Assembly (NCBI GenBank): GCA_002731825.1
Contig: PCCS01000012.1
Span: forward strand, 1 to 64,000
Direction of reading: 5' to 3'
DNA from: Myxococcales bacterium
GTDB lineage: Bacteria; Myxococcota_A; Bradymonadia; UBA7976; UBA1532
DNA: 64,000 nt
Shown: positions 8,165 to 17,027 of the stretch, in pieces
How the letters are laid out: each line of letters starts with the position of its first letter
Numbering within the stretch: the stretch's first letter is position 1
Notes under the pieces: model-generated
The model's database searches: none
Told to the model about the DNA's origin: nothing
What the model saw: only the letters and a program-made list of their open reading frames with translations
Program-made: the position numbers and the translations under genes

Positions 8165-9832
8165 ATGAGTCCTGGCATGATACAATTTGGACCTTTTCTC
8201 TTGTTTGAGCAGCGCCATCGAGGTCAGCAAGGTCACTTTTGGCGTGGAGTCTCCGTTCAAGACGACGGCTTCCAAAGTGTTGTCATCCAGCAGCTTAAGA
8301 GTAATTGGGTCAACCATGAGAACATCGTCAAAGACTTAATTACGACCACCGAATCCTTCTCCGAAAATTCGAGGAAAAGCCTTTGTCCGATCTACGACTT
8401 TGGCATGGTTGGCAAAGACTATTACATTGCGGGTCATATTCCTCCCGGTCATACTGTGGGCCGTCTCTTAGCCCGGTGTGATGCCCTTCAATTGGCGCCG
8501 AGTATCTCGCTTATGTCTCATTTGGCGACGCAAGCCTTAGCGGCCATCGATGATGTCCTCGCGTCCAATGGACCTGCGTGGGCCGCCAGCTTTGATGTTG
8601 AGAACTTGTGGATCGATTACGCCGGACATCTCAGAGTTGGTTGGGATGGCCTTCGAATCTTGAAGGCCGATCAGTCAAAGATGGACCATCATCGGTCCCG
8701 GGCGATTGATGCGGTTGTTGACTGGTTTGGAACGGCGCTGATTAATGCAAATAAATTGCAGGCCAGTCATGCCATTCCTGATGAAATATCGGAATGGCTT
8801 AGGCACGCCCTCAGCCGAGATTCGAAGGAGACATTAGCGGGTCAGTTGACCAAGTCACTGCTCGAGATAAGCCCTCCATTTGATACCGGAGACCTGGCTA
8901 TGTTGGAGTCTCTATTCAAGCGAGAACGTGCCGTGGAACAGGCAAAGGAAAGACGTCAGCAACAACAGCTGGCTTCGATTCCAAATGGAGCTCGGCGCGT
9001 GATCTCTCAGGCAAGTAGTCAAGTTTTGGCCGTTGGGACTCCGCGCCAGGAAAAGTTTACTGTTGAGCCCGTACAACGGGTTGAGATTCCGGCTCACGCC
9101 CTCTACCAGGGGGATGTATCCGGTCTTCATTTACCCCGCTTAATTTATCGCTATGCCGTCACCCGAGTCACCGGACAATTACAACTTCACGGATCGTCGG
9201 GGCATATTGATATTCACTGGGTCGATGGCGCAATTGTTCGAACGCGTGCTCATTCTCACGGCAAAAGATTGGCCGATTATATCGCCGACCGTGGTTTGGT
9301 AAGCCGAGATGACTTGGTCACAGCAGGGCTGTCTGATGAGACTGATGAAAGCGCTTTGATCAAAGGTATTGTCGCTCTCGGTCGGGTTGGGTATCACGCT
9401 CTTCTAGAGGCTCTCCAGGCCTACAGCTCGGATGTTCTCATCGCTCTCTGTGGTCGAGACAACGGCCCGTATTTTTTCTCAGGTGAGATGGTTGAGCAGA
9501 CCTTTACCTTTGAGCCAAATCAGTCGATTTTCGCGCTACTCAACCACGGGATGATGGCGCGAACACCTCAAGCTCAAATCGATGGTTTTATCTCGGCAAA
9601 CGCTGGTCAGAGGCTGGTTACCCTCGAGCATCGGTTTCTCAATTTGAGTGATATCCGACTGGGTACGCGACAACTCCGGGTCTGGAATTCGGTGTCCCAT
9701 GGGTTGACTGTGTCCGAGCAGCTCAATCGATTGACGGCCTTGCCAGGGATCGATACCACCTATGCCAGTCGTGTCTTGGCGATGATGCATCAACTGGATT
9801 TTCTCAGCCTATCCGAGTCCATAGACTCGTAA
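8165..9832 (+). CDS. Pseudokinase fused to a DUF4388-like domain
   Basis: The product is 555 residues and cytosolic (no signal or membrane segment). Residues 1 to about 230 follow a Ser/Thr kinase plan, but the catalytic residues are lost: the VAIK position reads VVIQ, the HRD-K-x-x-N loop reads AASFDVENLW, and DFG reads WDG. After a charged linker (KRERAVEQAKERRQQQQ), a region from about residue 310 to 480 resembles DUF4388 (GDVSGLHLPRLIYRYA, VTGQLQLH, WVDGAIVRTRA). The last 60 residues may be a helical, winged-helix-like tail. DUF4388 proteins are common in myxobacterial signalling. The gene diverges from the envelope operon across a 295-base gap. The role is probably regulatory scaffolding, by inference. 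Confidence 0.72.
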   Translation: MSPGMIQFGPFLLFEQRHRGQQGHFWRGVSVQDDGFQSVVIQQLKSNWVNHENIVKDLITTTESFSENSRKSLCPIYDFGMVGKDYYIAGHIPPGHTVGRLLARCDALQLAPSISLMSHLATQALAAIDDVLASNGPAWAASFDVENLWIDYAGHLRVGWDGLRILKADQSKMDHHRSRAIDAVVDWFGTALINANKLQASHAIPDEISEWLRHALSRDSKETLAGQLTKSLLEISPPFDTGDLAMLESLFKRERAVEQAKERRQQQQLASIPNGARRVISQASSQVLAVGTPRQEKFTVEPVQRVEIPAHALYQGDVSGLHLPRLIYRYAVTRVTGQLQLHGSSGHIDIHWVDGAIVRTRAHSHGKRLADYIADRGLVSRDDLVTAGLSDETDESALIKGIVALGRVGYHALLEALQAYSSDVLIALCGRDNGPYFFSGEMVEQTFTFEPNQSIFALLNHGMMARTPQAQIDGFISANAGQRLVTLEHRFLNLSDIRLGTRQLRVWNSVSHGLTVSEQLNRLTALPGIDTTYASRVLAMMHQLDFLSLSESIDS

Positions 9833-9855
9833 TTCTATGGACCGTGGTCATCACT

Positions 9856-10215
9856 TCAGGGTCGTTGTCCATGTCTCGCGATGACGATTGTTCCGATTCC
9901 ACCGCGCACATAGAAGTCCCCTTCAATCTCCATGAATCGTGGTGAAATTGCGGCCACTAGGTCGTCGAGGATTTGATTGGTGACAGCTTCATGGAATGCA
10001 CCCTCATCCCGATAGCTCCAGAGGTAGAGTTTGAGTGATTTAAGTTCGACGCATCTTTGGTCTGCGATATATCGAATCCGAATCTTCGCAAAGTCGGGCT
10101 GACCGGTCGCCGGACAAAGGCACGTAAACTCCGGGCAGTCAAAATGAATCTCGTAATCTCGCTCTGGTTTTGGGTTCGGGAAAGACTGTAAGTCCCGACT
10201 TGGTTTCGTTGACAT
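9856..10215 (-). CDS. queF: NADPH-dependent 7-cyano-7-deazaguanine reductase QueF (short type)
   Basis: QueF reduces preQ0 to preQ1 in queuosine biosynthesis. The 119-residue product has the tunnelling-fold layout of the short, YkvM-type enzymes. [16 protein letters not shown] contains the catalytic Cys, and [20 protein letters not shown] contains the QueF signature. The start at 10215 is preceded by GAGGAA with seven bases of spacing; a TTG at 10230 coincides with that site. The gene converges on the pseudokinase gene. It is alone: no queC, queD or queE is seen in the window. Confidence 0.94.
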   Translation of the reverse strand: MSTKPSRDLQSFPNPKPERDYEIHFDCPEFTCLCPATGQPDFAKIRIRYIADQRCVELKSLKLYLWSYRDEGAFHEAVTNQILDDLVAAISPRFMEIEGDFYVRGGIGTIVIARHGQRP

Positions 10216-10284
10216 GATTAAGTTCCTCAAGCCCGTCCAGGGTGACGGTGTTGTTCGTTGCTTTGGTCCGTATCGATTTTAAAT

Positions 10285-12171
10285 TTAACGAGTCGCGTCA
10301 TCTCGCCATTTCGCCAGCTTCACTTGTAGTGCCTGGCGGCTTATTCCTAGTGATTCCGCCGCTCGAGTTCGGTTACCGCCGTGTTCTTCTAGGCAGCGTT
10401 CGATAACACGCTTTTCCAAAATATTCATGACATCTCTGAGTTCACCTCGAGGTAATGTCTCACCGGTTTCTGGAATAATACGATCACCGACGACCGCATC
10501 GCTTAACTCATCTATACCGATCAATTCGCCCTCGGACGACATAATCACGGCACGTTCAATTTCATGCTCGAGTTGGCGAACATTCCCGGGCCACTGATAT
10601 TTGGCCAGTTGTCGACTGGCCTCTTCTGTAAACCCACCGATCCACATGTCATGGCGGGCACATGAGGCTTCCCGAAAACGCTCAGCGAGAAGCCCTATGT
10701 CGCCGGCACGTTCCCGCAGAGGGGGCAGTTTGACAGAGAAAACAGCGAGGCGATAGTACAGGTCTTCTCTAAATCGTCCGGCTTTCACCTCTTCGGTGAG
10801 GTCTCTATTGGTGGCAGCGACAATGCGTACATCGACTTTCACTGGTGTATGAGTGCCGACCGGCTGGACTTCACGTTCTTGTAAAACCCGGAGTAATCGA
10901 ACTTGAACAGCCGGTGTGATTTCACCGATCTCATCAAGGAAAACAGTCCCGCCATGGGCGGATTCAAAAAGGCCCTTTCGGTCCCGGTCGGCGCCGGTGA
11001 ATGCGCCTTTTCTATGCCCGAACAATTCGCTGTTGAGAAGCTCTTCTGGGAGCGCCCCACAGTTAATAGGATTGAACACCTCATGAGCACGCTTGCTGTG
11101 GGCATGTACATATCTGGCAGCGAGTTCTTTACCCGTGCCTGTCTCTCCAAGAATGAGAACAGTAGTATCTGTTCGGCCGACCCGTTCGAGCTGAGTCAAC
11201 GCGGTCAATAGAGTCTGACTCTTGCCTACGATTGGTCTAGGCATTGAGACCTGACTCTTTAGCAGATTGTTCTTCGCCTTTAGTTCTGCTTCCGATTGGG
11301 CAAGGGCACGAAAGCGTCTCGCGGCAGCCAAACTGGCCGCGATGTGTGTCCCCACGATACTAAACCAGGCGAGGGCGTCTGCGTGGAATGCTTGCGACCG
11401 ACTTTGAACATGGAGGACGCCGATGGGCTGATTGTGTGCCAATAAGGGCACCAGTACAGCCCCAGCGAGACCCGCAACACTTTCTGAATCGAGTTCCGGT
11501 CCAGGGACATATGACACGATTTCATGAGTTGATAGAGCGCGCTCAAGAAGAGTTTTGCTCGGGGCAGACGACATGGTGCTGGCGTCTATGGTGTGCTTGT
11601 ATTCGCAGACCCATTCGTTGGACACGTCCTTCATCATAACGCTGACGGATTCCGCATGCTTAAACCGCTTGACCAGAACATCGCTGATGCGCTCGAAGAC
11701 CACATCGGTCTCGACTGCACCACTCAATTCATGAAGGAGTGTGAACAATTCACGAACGGATTGGGAGTCGTCTAGGACATGGGGTAAGGAGACTGGGGCG
11801 ATCACCGACCGACTTGCTAAAATCGTTCCGTCTTCATCGTCAAACACAGGTTTGGAATCGGAATGTAGCTCTAAGATCACGGGTGAAACCCGGTCTCCCA
11901 ACATGAGACGGTCACCGGATTTAATGGCTGCTTTCTGGCCGCTGTGGACAACCTTTCGCTCGCCATCCGACTCGACGATGGACCCATTTCTGGAGCCTAG
12001 GTCTTCATAGAAGTGGAGGTCCCCATTCTGTAAAATACGCCCATGTCGGGATGATATTCTTGGATCGCTCACAACAATATCGTTTCCGGCAACCCGACCA
12101 ATGGTCGTTACCGCCCCACGAATAGGCACACCTGGAATACTGGCTTGTCCTTCATATCGTACGATTAGCAC
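10285..12171 (-). CDS. FHA-GAF sigma-54-dependent transcriptional activator
   Basis: This is a bacterial enhancer-binding protein of 628 residues. Residues 1-105 form an FHA domain ([29 protein letters not shown]), which would read phosphothreonine. Residues about 135-290 form a GAF-like sensor. The AAA+ domain carries Walker A GETGTGKE, the sigma-54 contact loop [12 protein letters not shown] and Walker [13 protein letters not shown]. The C-terminus is a Fis-type helix-turn-helix ([20 protein letters not shown]). This layout is typical of myxobacterial regulators that act with Ser/Thr kinases. I found no convincing -24/-12 promoter by eye, so the regulon is unknown. Confidence 0.92.
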   Translation of the reverse strand: MLIVRYEGQASIPGVPIRGAVTTIGRVAGNDIVVSDPRISSRHGRILQNGDLHFYEDLGSRNGSIVESDGERKVVHSGQKAAIKSGDRLMLGDRVSPVILELHSDSKPVFDDEDGTILASRSVIAPVSLPHVLDDSQSVRELFTLLHELSGAVETDVVFERISDVLVKRFKHAESVSVMMKDVSNEWVCEYKHTIDASTMSSAPSKTLLERALSTHEIVSYVPGPELDSESVAGLAGAVLVPLLAHNQPIGVLHVQSRSQAFHADALAWFSIVGTHIAASLAAARRFRALAQSEAELKAKNNLLKSQVSMPRPIVGKSQTLLTALTQLERVGRTDTTVLILGETGTGKELAARYVHAHSKRAHEVFNPINCGALPEELLNSELFGHRKGAFTGADRDRKGLFESAHGGTVFLDEIGEITPAVQVRLLRVLQEREVQPVGTHTPVKVDVRIVAATNRDLTEEVKAGRFREDLYYRLAVFSVKLPPLRERAGDIGLLAERFREASCARHDMWIGGFTEEASRQLAKYQWPGNVRQLEHEIERAVIMSSEGELIGIDELSDAVVGDRIIPETGETLPRGELRDVMNILEKRVIERCLEEHGGNRTRAAESLGISRQALQVKLAKWRDDATR

Positions 12172-12206
12172 CGGGTTTTTGGCCTTCCATCGTCTTTGAG
12201 TGTCCC

Positions 12207-13043
12207 CTATTCATAGCGAATGCCGACCTGCACCGGTAGCAGAAACGATAGACGAAGCTGCTGTTGATAACTTCGAAACATCATCTGGCCCCCGCTGGAG
12301 CCCATGATATGGAGCGCGTTCGTAAGCTGATACTTGACCATAAGACCACCGCCTATAGTCGTGCCAAAGAAGGGGTCTAATTGCGGTAGAGCGCGTAGAC
12401 GTCCAAATGCACTCTGAGCCTTCATTTGATTATAGCTCCCCCCGAGCAGACCCCAAATGCCAATTTGGAACTGACTTTTGAAGAACCAGCGGCCTCCTTC
12501 CAGATCCACAGACCGGCGGGTCAATTCGTCCAGACCCAGGGATGGATCTCGTGCGATGTGATACTCATGATTGGCCACGAGCATCAGCGAGTAGCCCGAC
12601 CCATTGACCAGACCACCGCCAATCCCAACCCCGCGACTTCCAGTCCACCACAATGCATCCCCGCTCTCATCCATTGGGGTGGTGGTCCGCAGTCTCAATT
12701 CAAATTGAGGTGTCCAACCACGGGGCTTTTCCGGTCGATTTTCATCAAAAAGCGTGGTGAGTGATTTCGGTGCATCCACTGGGTTAAAGCTTGGATCAAG
12801 CTTGAGAATTGCCTTGACCGCCCGGCGCGCCCGAGCCGGCTCACGCCATGCGATGGCCACTAATGCCTGGTAATAATATGCTCTGACTCGCTCGGCATCG
12901 CTCAAGGTGCCACCTAGTGCTTCGGCAAGACGCAGCTCAGTACAGCGATAGTCAAGTTGCTCAAAGCAATCAACGGCCGCTTGAACCTTTGGGTTTGCTG
13001 CTGTGTTAAGCAGCACAAGCACCACTGGTAGACAGGCCATCAT
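12207..13043 (-). CDS. Secreted protein with helical repeat N-terminus and probable outer-membrane beta-barrel
   Basis: The 278-residue product has a short hydrophobic N-terminus ([18 protein letters not shown]) as likely signal peptide. Residues 20-100 look like a TPR-type helical pair ([22 protein letters not shown]). From about residue 115 on, alternating polar/hydrophobic, glycine- and aromatic-rich strands ([32 protein letters not shown]) fit a small beta-barrel, and the chain ends in VQVGIRYE. The start codon overlaps the stop of the upstream lipoprotein gene (ATGA), so the two are coupled and may form one envelope complex. The function is not recognised. Confidence 0.65.
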   Translation of the reverse strand: MMACLPVVLVLLNTAANPKVQAAVDCFEQLDYRCTELRLAEALGGTLSDAERVRAYYYQALVAIAWREPARARRAVKAILKLDPSFNPVDAPKSLTTLFDENRPEKPRGWTPQFELRLRTTTPMDESGDALWWTGSRGVGIGGGLVNGSGYSLMLVANHEYHIARDPSLGLDELTRRSVDLEGGRWFFKSQFQIGIWGLLGGSYNQMKAQSAFGRLRALPQLDPFFGTTIGGGLMVKYQLTNALHIMGSSGGQMMFRSYQQQLRLSFLLPVQVGIRYE

Positions 13044-13489
13044 CGGGTCACTTGGAGATCGAATCGAACAACGAACTGTTCAAACTCGTTGGTTATGGGT
13101 AATTCGATACTGTAAATGTCAGGCTCAACCTGTTCACTCACCTCGATGTCCAGAAAGAATCGAAACGCTGATTCAAATTGCCAGCCAAGAACTGAAATCC
13201 CGAGTTCTTCGAGAGCATTTGGATCGAGCTGACGGACAAGGTCATCATCGCCAATGGGCAGGTCTTCAGAATAATAAAAGTCGAGTCTGATGGCCTCGCC
13301 CGTTGTCAGAACGCTCGGTTGAGCTGTGACATTAAAGACATTTGGCGCTTCGGTACTCAGCGCATTACTTGCGCAGCCACTGACCGCACATAATAGGAGC
13401 AGAAAACAGCACGATAGACCGTATTGTAATGTCGATGTGTGCCATAACATAGCACGCAGCATACCCCTCTTCTCGACTGGTCGCGACAT
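13040..13489 (-). CDS. Lipoprotein of unknown function
   Basis: The hydrophobic stretch LSCCFLLLLCAVSGC ends in a lipobox, so the mature protein of roughly 110 residues should be lipid-anchored. The mature part contains an immunoglobulin-like pattern (VTAQPSVLTTGEAIRLDFYYS, split by short loops) that ends in [10 protein letters not shown]. Three in-frame ATGs are possible (13489, 13462, 13450). A GAGGGG lies just before 13462 and 12 bases before 13450, so the true start may be internal and the signal peptide shorter. The stop overlaps the start of the beta-barrel gene. No family is recognised. Confidence 0.65.
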   Translation of the reverse strand: MSRPVEKRGMLRAMLWHTSTLQYGLSCCFLLLLCAVSGCASNALSTEAPNVFNVTAQPSVLTTGEAIRLDFYYSEDLPIGDDDLVRQLDPNALEELGISVLGWQFESAFRFFLDIEVSEQVEPDIYSIELPITNEFEQFVVRFDLQVTR

Positions 13490-13558
13490 CCTATTTTATC
13501 GAGTCCAGAAACCGTCTTTAATCAGGCTTGAAGGACCTCGTTGACAAGGACAAGACCC

Positions 13559-14368
13559 CTAATCAGATGCGCGTTTACAGATGAGGACCATCGAGTCACT
13601 CTCAGCATCGAGAGCACCGCCAGTAAAGTCGCCGAATCGCTCGAGTACACGAAAGCCATTGTATCGAAGCAACATCATCAATTCTTCGGGATAGAAGTAG
13701 CGATGAGATAATTGGATTGTCACATCCGTTGGTCCGTCGCCTGTTTGATTGCATTTCTCATAGTGAAACCACATTTGGTTCAATTGGGTAATGGGATCGT
13801 ACGCCGAGCGTTCACTGTACGTGTAGTACGCCTTGTATGTGGGGTGTCGGAAACTGACACCCGGCACAGCCTTGTACGGAGACCTCATCAGATATTCAAA
13901 GTCAGGGGTGAGCACATCCATAATGAAGACGCCATCTGGCGCTAAGTGAGCCTTGACAGTTTCAAGGCACTTCTCGGCATCATCGAGGGTATACATGTGT
14001 TGAAATGCATTGAAGGGACACGTGACCAACTGGAATTGGGTCTCCAGTCGTACAGTCCGCATATCGCCTTGGTGAAGTTCGAGTCGCCCCCGTTTATTTG
14101 ACCTCATCTTATCATATTGATCTTGTGCTCTTGCTAACATGGCGGGCGCGAGATCAACGCCGATGACGTCAGCGCCTTTTGAGACGGCTTTGAGGGCCGT
14201 CCGACCACTGCCGATGGCGAGTTCCAAAAGTGGGCTATTGGCCTCTAGATATTTAGCTGTGTAGAAGGCGACATCGTCAGTTCTATTCTTGAACTCATAG
14301 TCGTAATAAATTGGGTCGACATAGAATTCGGAGTTCCCTGCATTGAGATCAAAATCTTGATTAGACAT
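13559..14368 (-). CDS. Class I SAM-dependent methyltransferase
   Basis: The product is 269 residues and cytosolic. Motif I is LLELAIGSGRTALKAVSKGA (an ExxxGxGR variant), followed by VIGVDLAPAML with the acidic SAM-ribose contact, LHQGDMRTV, and motif IV-like FNAFQHMYT. The second half has no clear substrate signature (YFYPEELMMLLRYNGF is a common methyltransferase helix near the C-terminus). It lies 26 bases downstream of the rhomboid gene on the same strand, so they may be co-transcribed. The substrate is unknown. Confidence 0.85.
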   Translation of the reverse strand: MSNQDFDLNAGNSEFYVDPIYYDYEFKNRTDDVAFYTAKYLEANSPLLELAIGSGRTALKAVSKGADVIGVDLAPAMLARAQDQYDKMRSNKRGRLELHQGDMRTVRLETQFQLVTCPFNAFQHMYTLDDAEKCLETVKAHLAPDGVFIMDVLTPDFEYLMRSPYKAVPGVSFRHPTYKAYYTYSERSAYDPITQLNQMWFHYEKCNQTGDGPTDVTIQLSHRYFYPEELMMLLRYNGFRVLERFGDFTGGALDAESDSMVLICKRASD

Positions 14369-14394
14369 GGGTTTTTCCTATGGACGATTTGGTC

Positions 14395-15078
14395 TCATGA
14401 CTGGGTTTTAGCGCGTTGGTTGTTCATAGGTGTAGCCGATATGAGCCCACAAAGACAACCGAGGATGAACCCGGCCAGATGAATCCACCACGCGCTTTGG
14501 ACCTCCGTTGATGGGCCATCAAGCAGTACAGCTAATTGCAAGCTGAGCCAAACCAGCATGAACCAAACGATGGGTATTTTGATGGGGAATGGAACGGCCA
14601 TCGGTAGCACAGTGAGCAGCCGGGACCTTGGGTAGGCCACTAGGAAAAAACCCATCAAGCCGGCGACGAGACCAGATGCGCCGACCAGAGGGACAACGGA
14701 GTGTGGTCGTATGGCGAGATCGATCAATGCTGAGCTGACCACAAAGAGCATGAGTGACACTACATATTTGACTGGGCCGAGATGACCTTCAATGGGCCCG
14801 CCAAAAACGCCGAGAAACCAAATGTTAAACAAAGCATGCCACACGCCATCGTGAACGAAGACGTAGGTTATGGTGCTGGACACTTGTTCCAAGGGGCCGA
14901 CCAATGACCAGGACACTGGACTCATCATCCGTGCAGGTACAAAGCCAAAGGATCTGAAGAGTGCCGCTGACGAGATGGTCGTCAGACTTTGCATCACTAC
15001 ACAGATGAGTAAAAAGCAGCAAAGACCCCAAGTGATCAGCGCTCGGCCAGACTGGACCTCACTTCGGATGGGAAACAT
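14395..15078 (-). CDS. Rhomboid-family intramembrane serine protease
   Basis: The 227-residue integral membrane protein has about six hydrophobic helices. It carries the H-x3-N element in VWHALFNIWFLGVFGGPIEG, the catalytic serine in VGASGLVAGLMGFF (GASG), and the catalytic histidine in WWIHLAGFILGCLCG. Rhomboids cleave membrane-embedded segments of other proteins. The start at 15078 lies close after the DUF4920 gene, whose stop is at 15091. Rhomboid-like proteases process some C-terminal sorting tails (the GlyGly-CTERM system), but nothing here ties this one to the MYXO-CTERM-like proteins elsewhere in the window. Confidence 0.9.
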   Translation of the reverse strand: MFPIRSEVQSGRALITWGLCCFLLICVVMQSLTTISSAALFRSFGFVPARMMSPVSWSLVGPLEQVSSTITYVFVHDGVWHALFNIWFLGVFGGPIEGHLGPVKYVVSLMLFVVSSALIDLAIRPHSVVPLVGASGLVAGLMGFFLVAYPRSRLLTVLPMAVPFPIKIPIVWFMLVWLSLQLAVLLDGPSTEVQSAWWIHLAGFILGCLCGLISATPMNNQRAKTQS

Positions 15079-15090
15079 GTTTGCTCTCGA

Positions 15091-15588
15091 CTATTGTCGC
15101 GTCAGTTTGACTCCACTGGCCATGATGCGAAGTTCATGTTTCGGAATGTCATCGATACTTTTGCCTGCGTCATCGGCCAGATGTTGCCGCTCCGCGGCGC
15201 TCATTGATTTGAGCTCGAGTTTGCCTTCGATGACCGCCGATGACCCGGCGCTGTCCAAGGGGACAAAGAACGCATAGTTTTTAAATGTAATGCGTGCACG
15301 TGCCGCCTTGGTCTTGCCACCGAGTGTCATCCAGCATCCTTTTTTCCGACACACCGTAACGACATCACCGGAGACCTTGATGGTCTTATCGCCAATGGTC
15401 TCAGCTTTGGCATAGAGTTCATCCATGGTGATGATCCGTGCCGTCGATAAAGCATCGCCACGCTTGACCTCATTCCAGTCTTTGGACGCGGCCTGCTTTT
15501 GAGCCGGTGCCACGGTTTTTGTAGGCTGACTGGTTGGCATTGTCGTGGGTTGCAGCAACAGAATGAATACAAAGGGTGTAAATGTCAT
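15091..15588 (-). CDS. DUF4920 family secreted protein
   Basis: The product is 165 residues. It has an N-terminal signal (MTFTPFVFILLLQPT) and a Thr/Gln/Pro-rich linker to about residue 35. The DUF4920 signature follows, centred on VCRKKGCWMTLGG, where a CxxxxxC pair could bind metal or form a disulfide. YAFFVPLDSAGSSAVIEG matches the second conserved block. A perfect AGGAGGT lies six bases before the ATG, which suggests strong translation. It heads a likely operon with the rhomboid and methyltransferase genes. The biochemical role of the family is unknown. Confidence 0.82.
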   Translation of the reverse strand: MTFTPFVFILLLQPTTMPTSQPTKTVAPAQKQAASKDWNEVKRGDALSTARIITMDELYAKAETIGDKTIKVSGDVVTVCRKKGCWMTLGGKTKAARARITFKNYAFFVPLDSAGSSAVIEGKLELKSMSAAERQHLADDAGKSIDDIPKHELRIMASGVKLTRQ

Positions 15589-15707
15589 TTGGTGACCTCC
15601 TGATCAGGACTCTTTATTACCGACAACACCGGGTATCATATTCCCGATGAAGCTGACAACAGCCCGCCGGTCCTAAATGCCTTTCCAGAGGCCCTTGCAC
15701 TCGGTAA

Positions 15708-17024
15708 TCATCGGCTCAGATCACCGAAGAGAACGCGTTTTAGCCGTCTCCAGGAAAACACGGCCAAGAAGAAGATAACGATGGCCACACCGACCCGGGC
15801 CCGTGGGTCGGTCTCGGGATTAAATTCGGCAGCCGCTAAGACCCGTGACCTGAGTGGGTCGAGGTCTTGGGCATAATTCAAAAACAAGCGTCCTGAGAAG
15901 TTATCTTCTGTTCTGAATCGTAAAATGGCTAATTCGGCCCATGTATCCGCGAGAAAGGCTTTGTCATTTGGATCACGTGCGATCCAAAATGCCGCCGTCA
16001 ACCAATCGGCCGCACTCATCAAATCAAGTGCGGCTGTTTTCTTTTCCGCCCGCGCCCGATAGTACTGAGCGATCCGGTCACGAATGGTTGATTTGTCACC
16101 GCAGACCTTGATGGCTAATCTGAGATACGCGTCTGTCGCGAGCCACTGATTTTTTCGTCGCGTCGAGGCAGCCGCACTGTCGAGTACTGAACAACTCATG
16201 CGTCTCAGTATATCGCGTCCTGGGCCGTTGTTCGGCTGGCTGGCGAATTGTACGGCGATAGCCCTCGCCTGTTGTTCCTGGCCCAAGTTTAGGGCTTGAC
16301 TCAGATCTTTGAGCCATGTCTTTGGGTTTGAGTGGGTCGCTGGAATGGGCTTTTTGAGGCCAAGGGCGGCCAACAGAAACTGATTGGCAAGCCCTCTATT
16401 GTCTAACCATGTCGGATTTTGCTGCAACGCGTTGAGCAGAGTCACACTGGGTCGGTTCGATTCGATAGCGGCCTCTACATTGCTCACGACTCCTCCAACT
16501 TGGCTGGCCAATTGACATTGATTTGCGTCATCAGCACGCGGATCGACCAATGAGACGAGTTTTGCGATAAAAGCCTCCGATGCATGCCTCGATGCGCGGG
16601 CCAGCAGGCATTTCCAGTCCGACGGTAGGCTGTTCCACTCGTCTAGATAGGACACAGGAAGTTTCTTGAGGGCCATCAGATTGGCTGACCCCAGGGGATC
16701 TCCAGGTTTCCCCGGATCAATGGCGTCTAAAAAATGACCAGCGGTGCGCAGATGAAAGGGCAGCCACCGATCTGATTTTAGGCCTGCATTGAGCCACTCA
16801 TCCACTTTAAAGCGGCCGTCTACGGACGCACCTCCATCGACGACTGGGATCGTCTCTCCCGGCGGAAGGATAGCAATTGTTTGTTTGCCCGCGCGGAGCG
16901 CGACCAGAGTGGCTTTGCTGGTGTTTGTCCACTGGCTTGTGGCGTCTACGGGATCGGCTACACTCGTCGAAGCGTGTCCTATGAGACCAATGAAGATGAG
17001 TGGCAATACGGGTCTAGAAAGCAT
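15708..17024 (-). CDS. Exported protein with C-terminal membrane anchor, unrecognised
   Basis: The product is 438 residues. The signal peptide (MLSRPVLPLIFIGLIGHAS) is followed by a large, mostly helical, alanine-rich periplasmic region. A single C-terminal membrane helix (ARVGVAIVIFFLAVFSW) ends in a basic cytosolic tail (RRLKRVLFGDLSR). A short beta-rich part near residues 30-70 (SKATLVALRAGKQTIAILPP) could be an SH3- or Ig-like module. The middle (RAIAVQFASQPN, WLATDAYLRLAIKVC) suggests helical repeats. The ATG lies three bases after the mrp stop, so it is likely co-translated with mrp. No family is recognised. Confidence 0.65.
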   Translation of the reverse strand: MLSRPVLPLIFIGLIGHASTSVADPVDATSQWTNTSKATLVALRAGKQTIAILPPGETIPVVDGGASVDGRFKVDEWLNAGLKSDRWLPFHLRTAGHFLDAIDPGKPGDPLGSANLMALKKLPVSYLDEWNSLPSDWKCLLARASRHASEAFIAKLVSLVDPRADDANQCQLASQVGGVVSNVEAAIESNRPSVTLLNALQQNPTWLDNRGLANQFLLAALGLKKPIPATHSNPKTWLKDLSQALNLGQEQQARAIAVQFASQPNNGPGRDILRRMSCSVLDSAAASTRRKNQWLATDAYLRLAIKVCGDKSTIRDRIAQYYRARAEKKTAALDLMSAADWLTAAFWIARDPNDKAFLADTWAELAILRFRTEDNFSGRLFLNYAQDLDPLRSRVLAAAEFNPETDPRARVGVAIVIFFLAVFSWRRLKRVLFGDLSR

Positions 17025-17027
17025 GTA

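Noticed and set aside
10216-12206. Sigma-54 promoters (TGGCAC-N5-TTGC) near the FHA-type activator
   Set aside because: No match with both boxes at the right spacing was found by eye, in this region or elsewhere.
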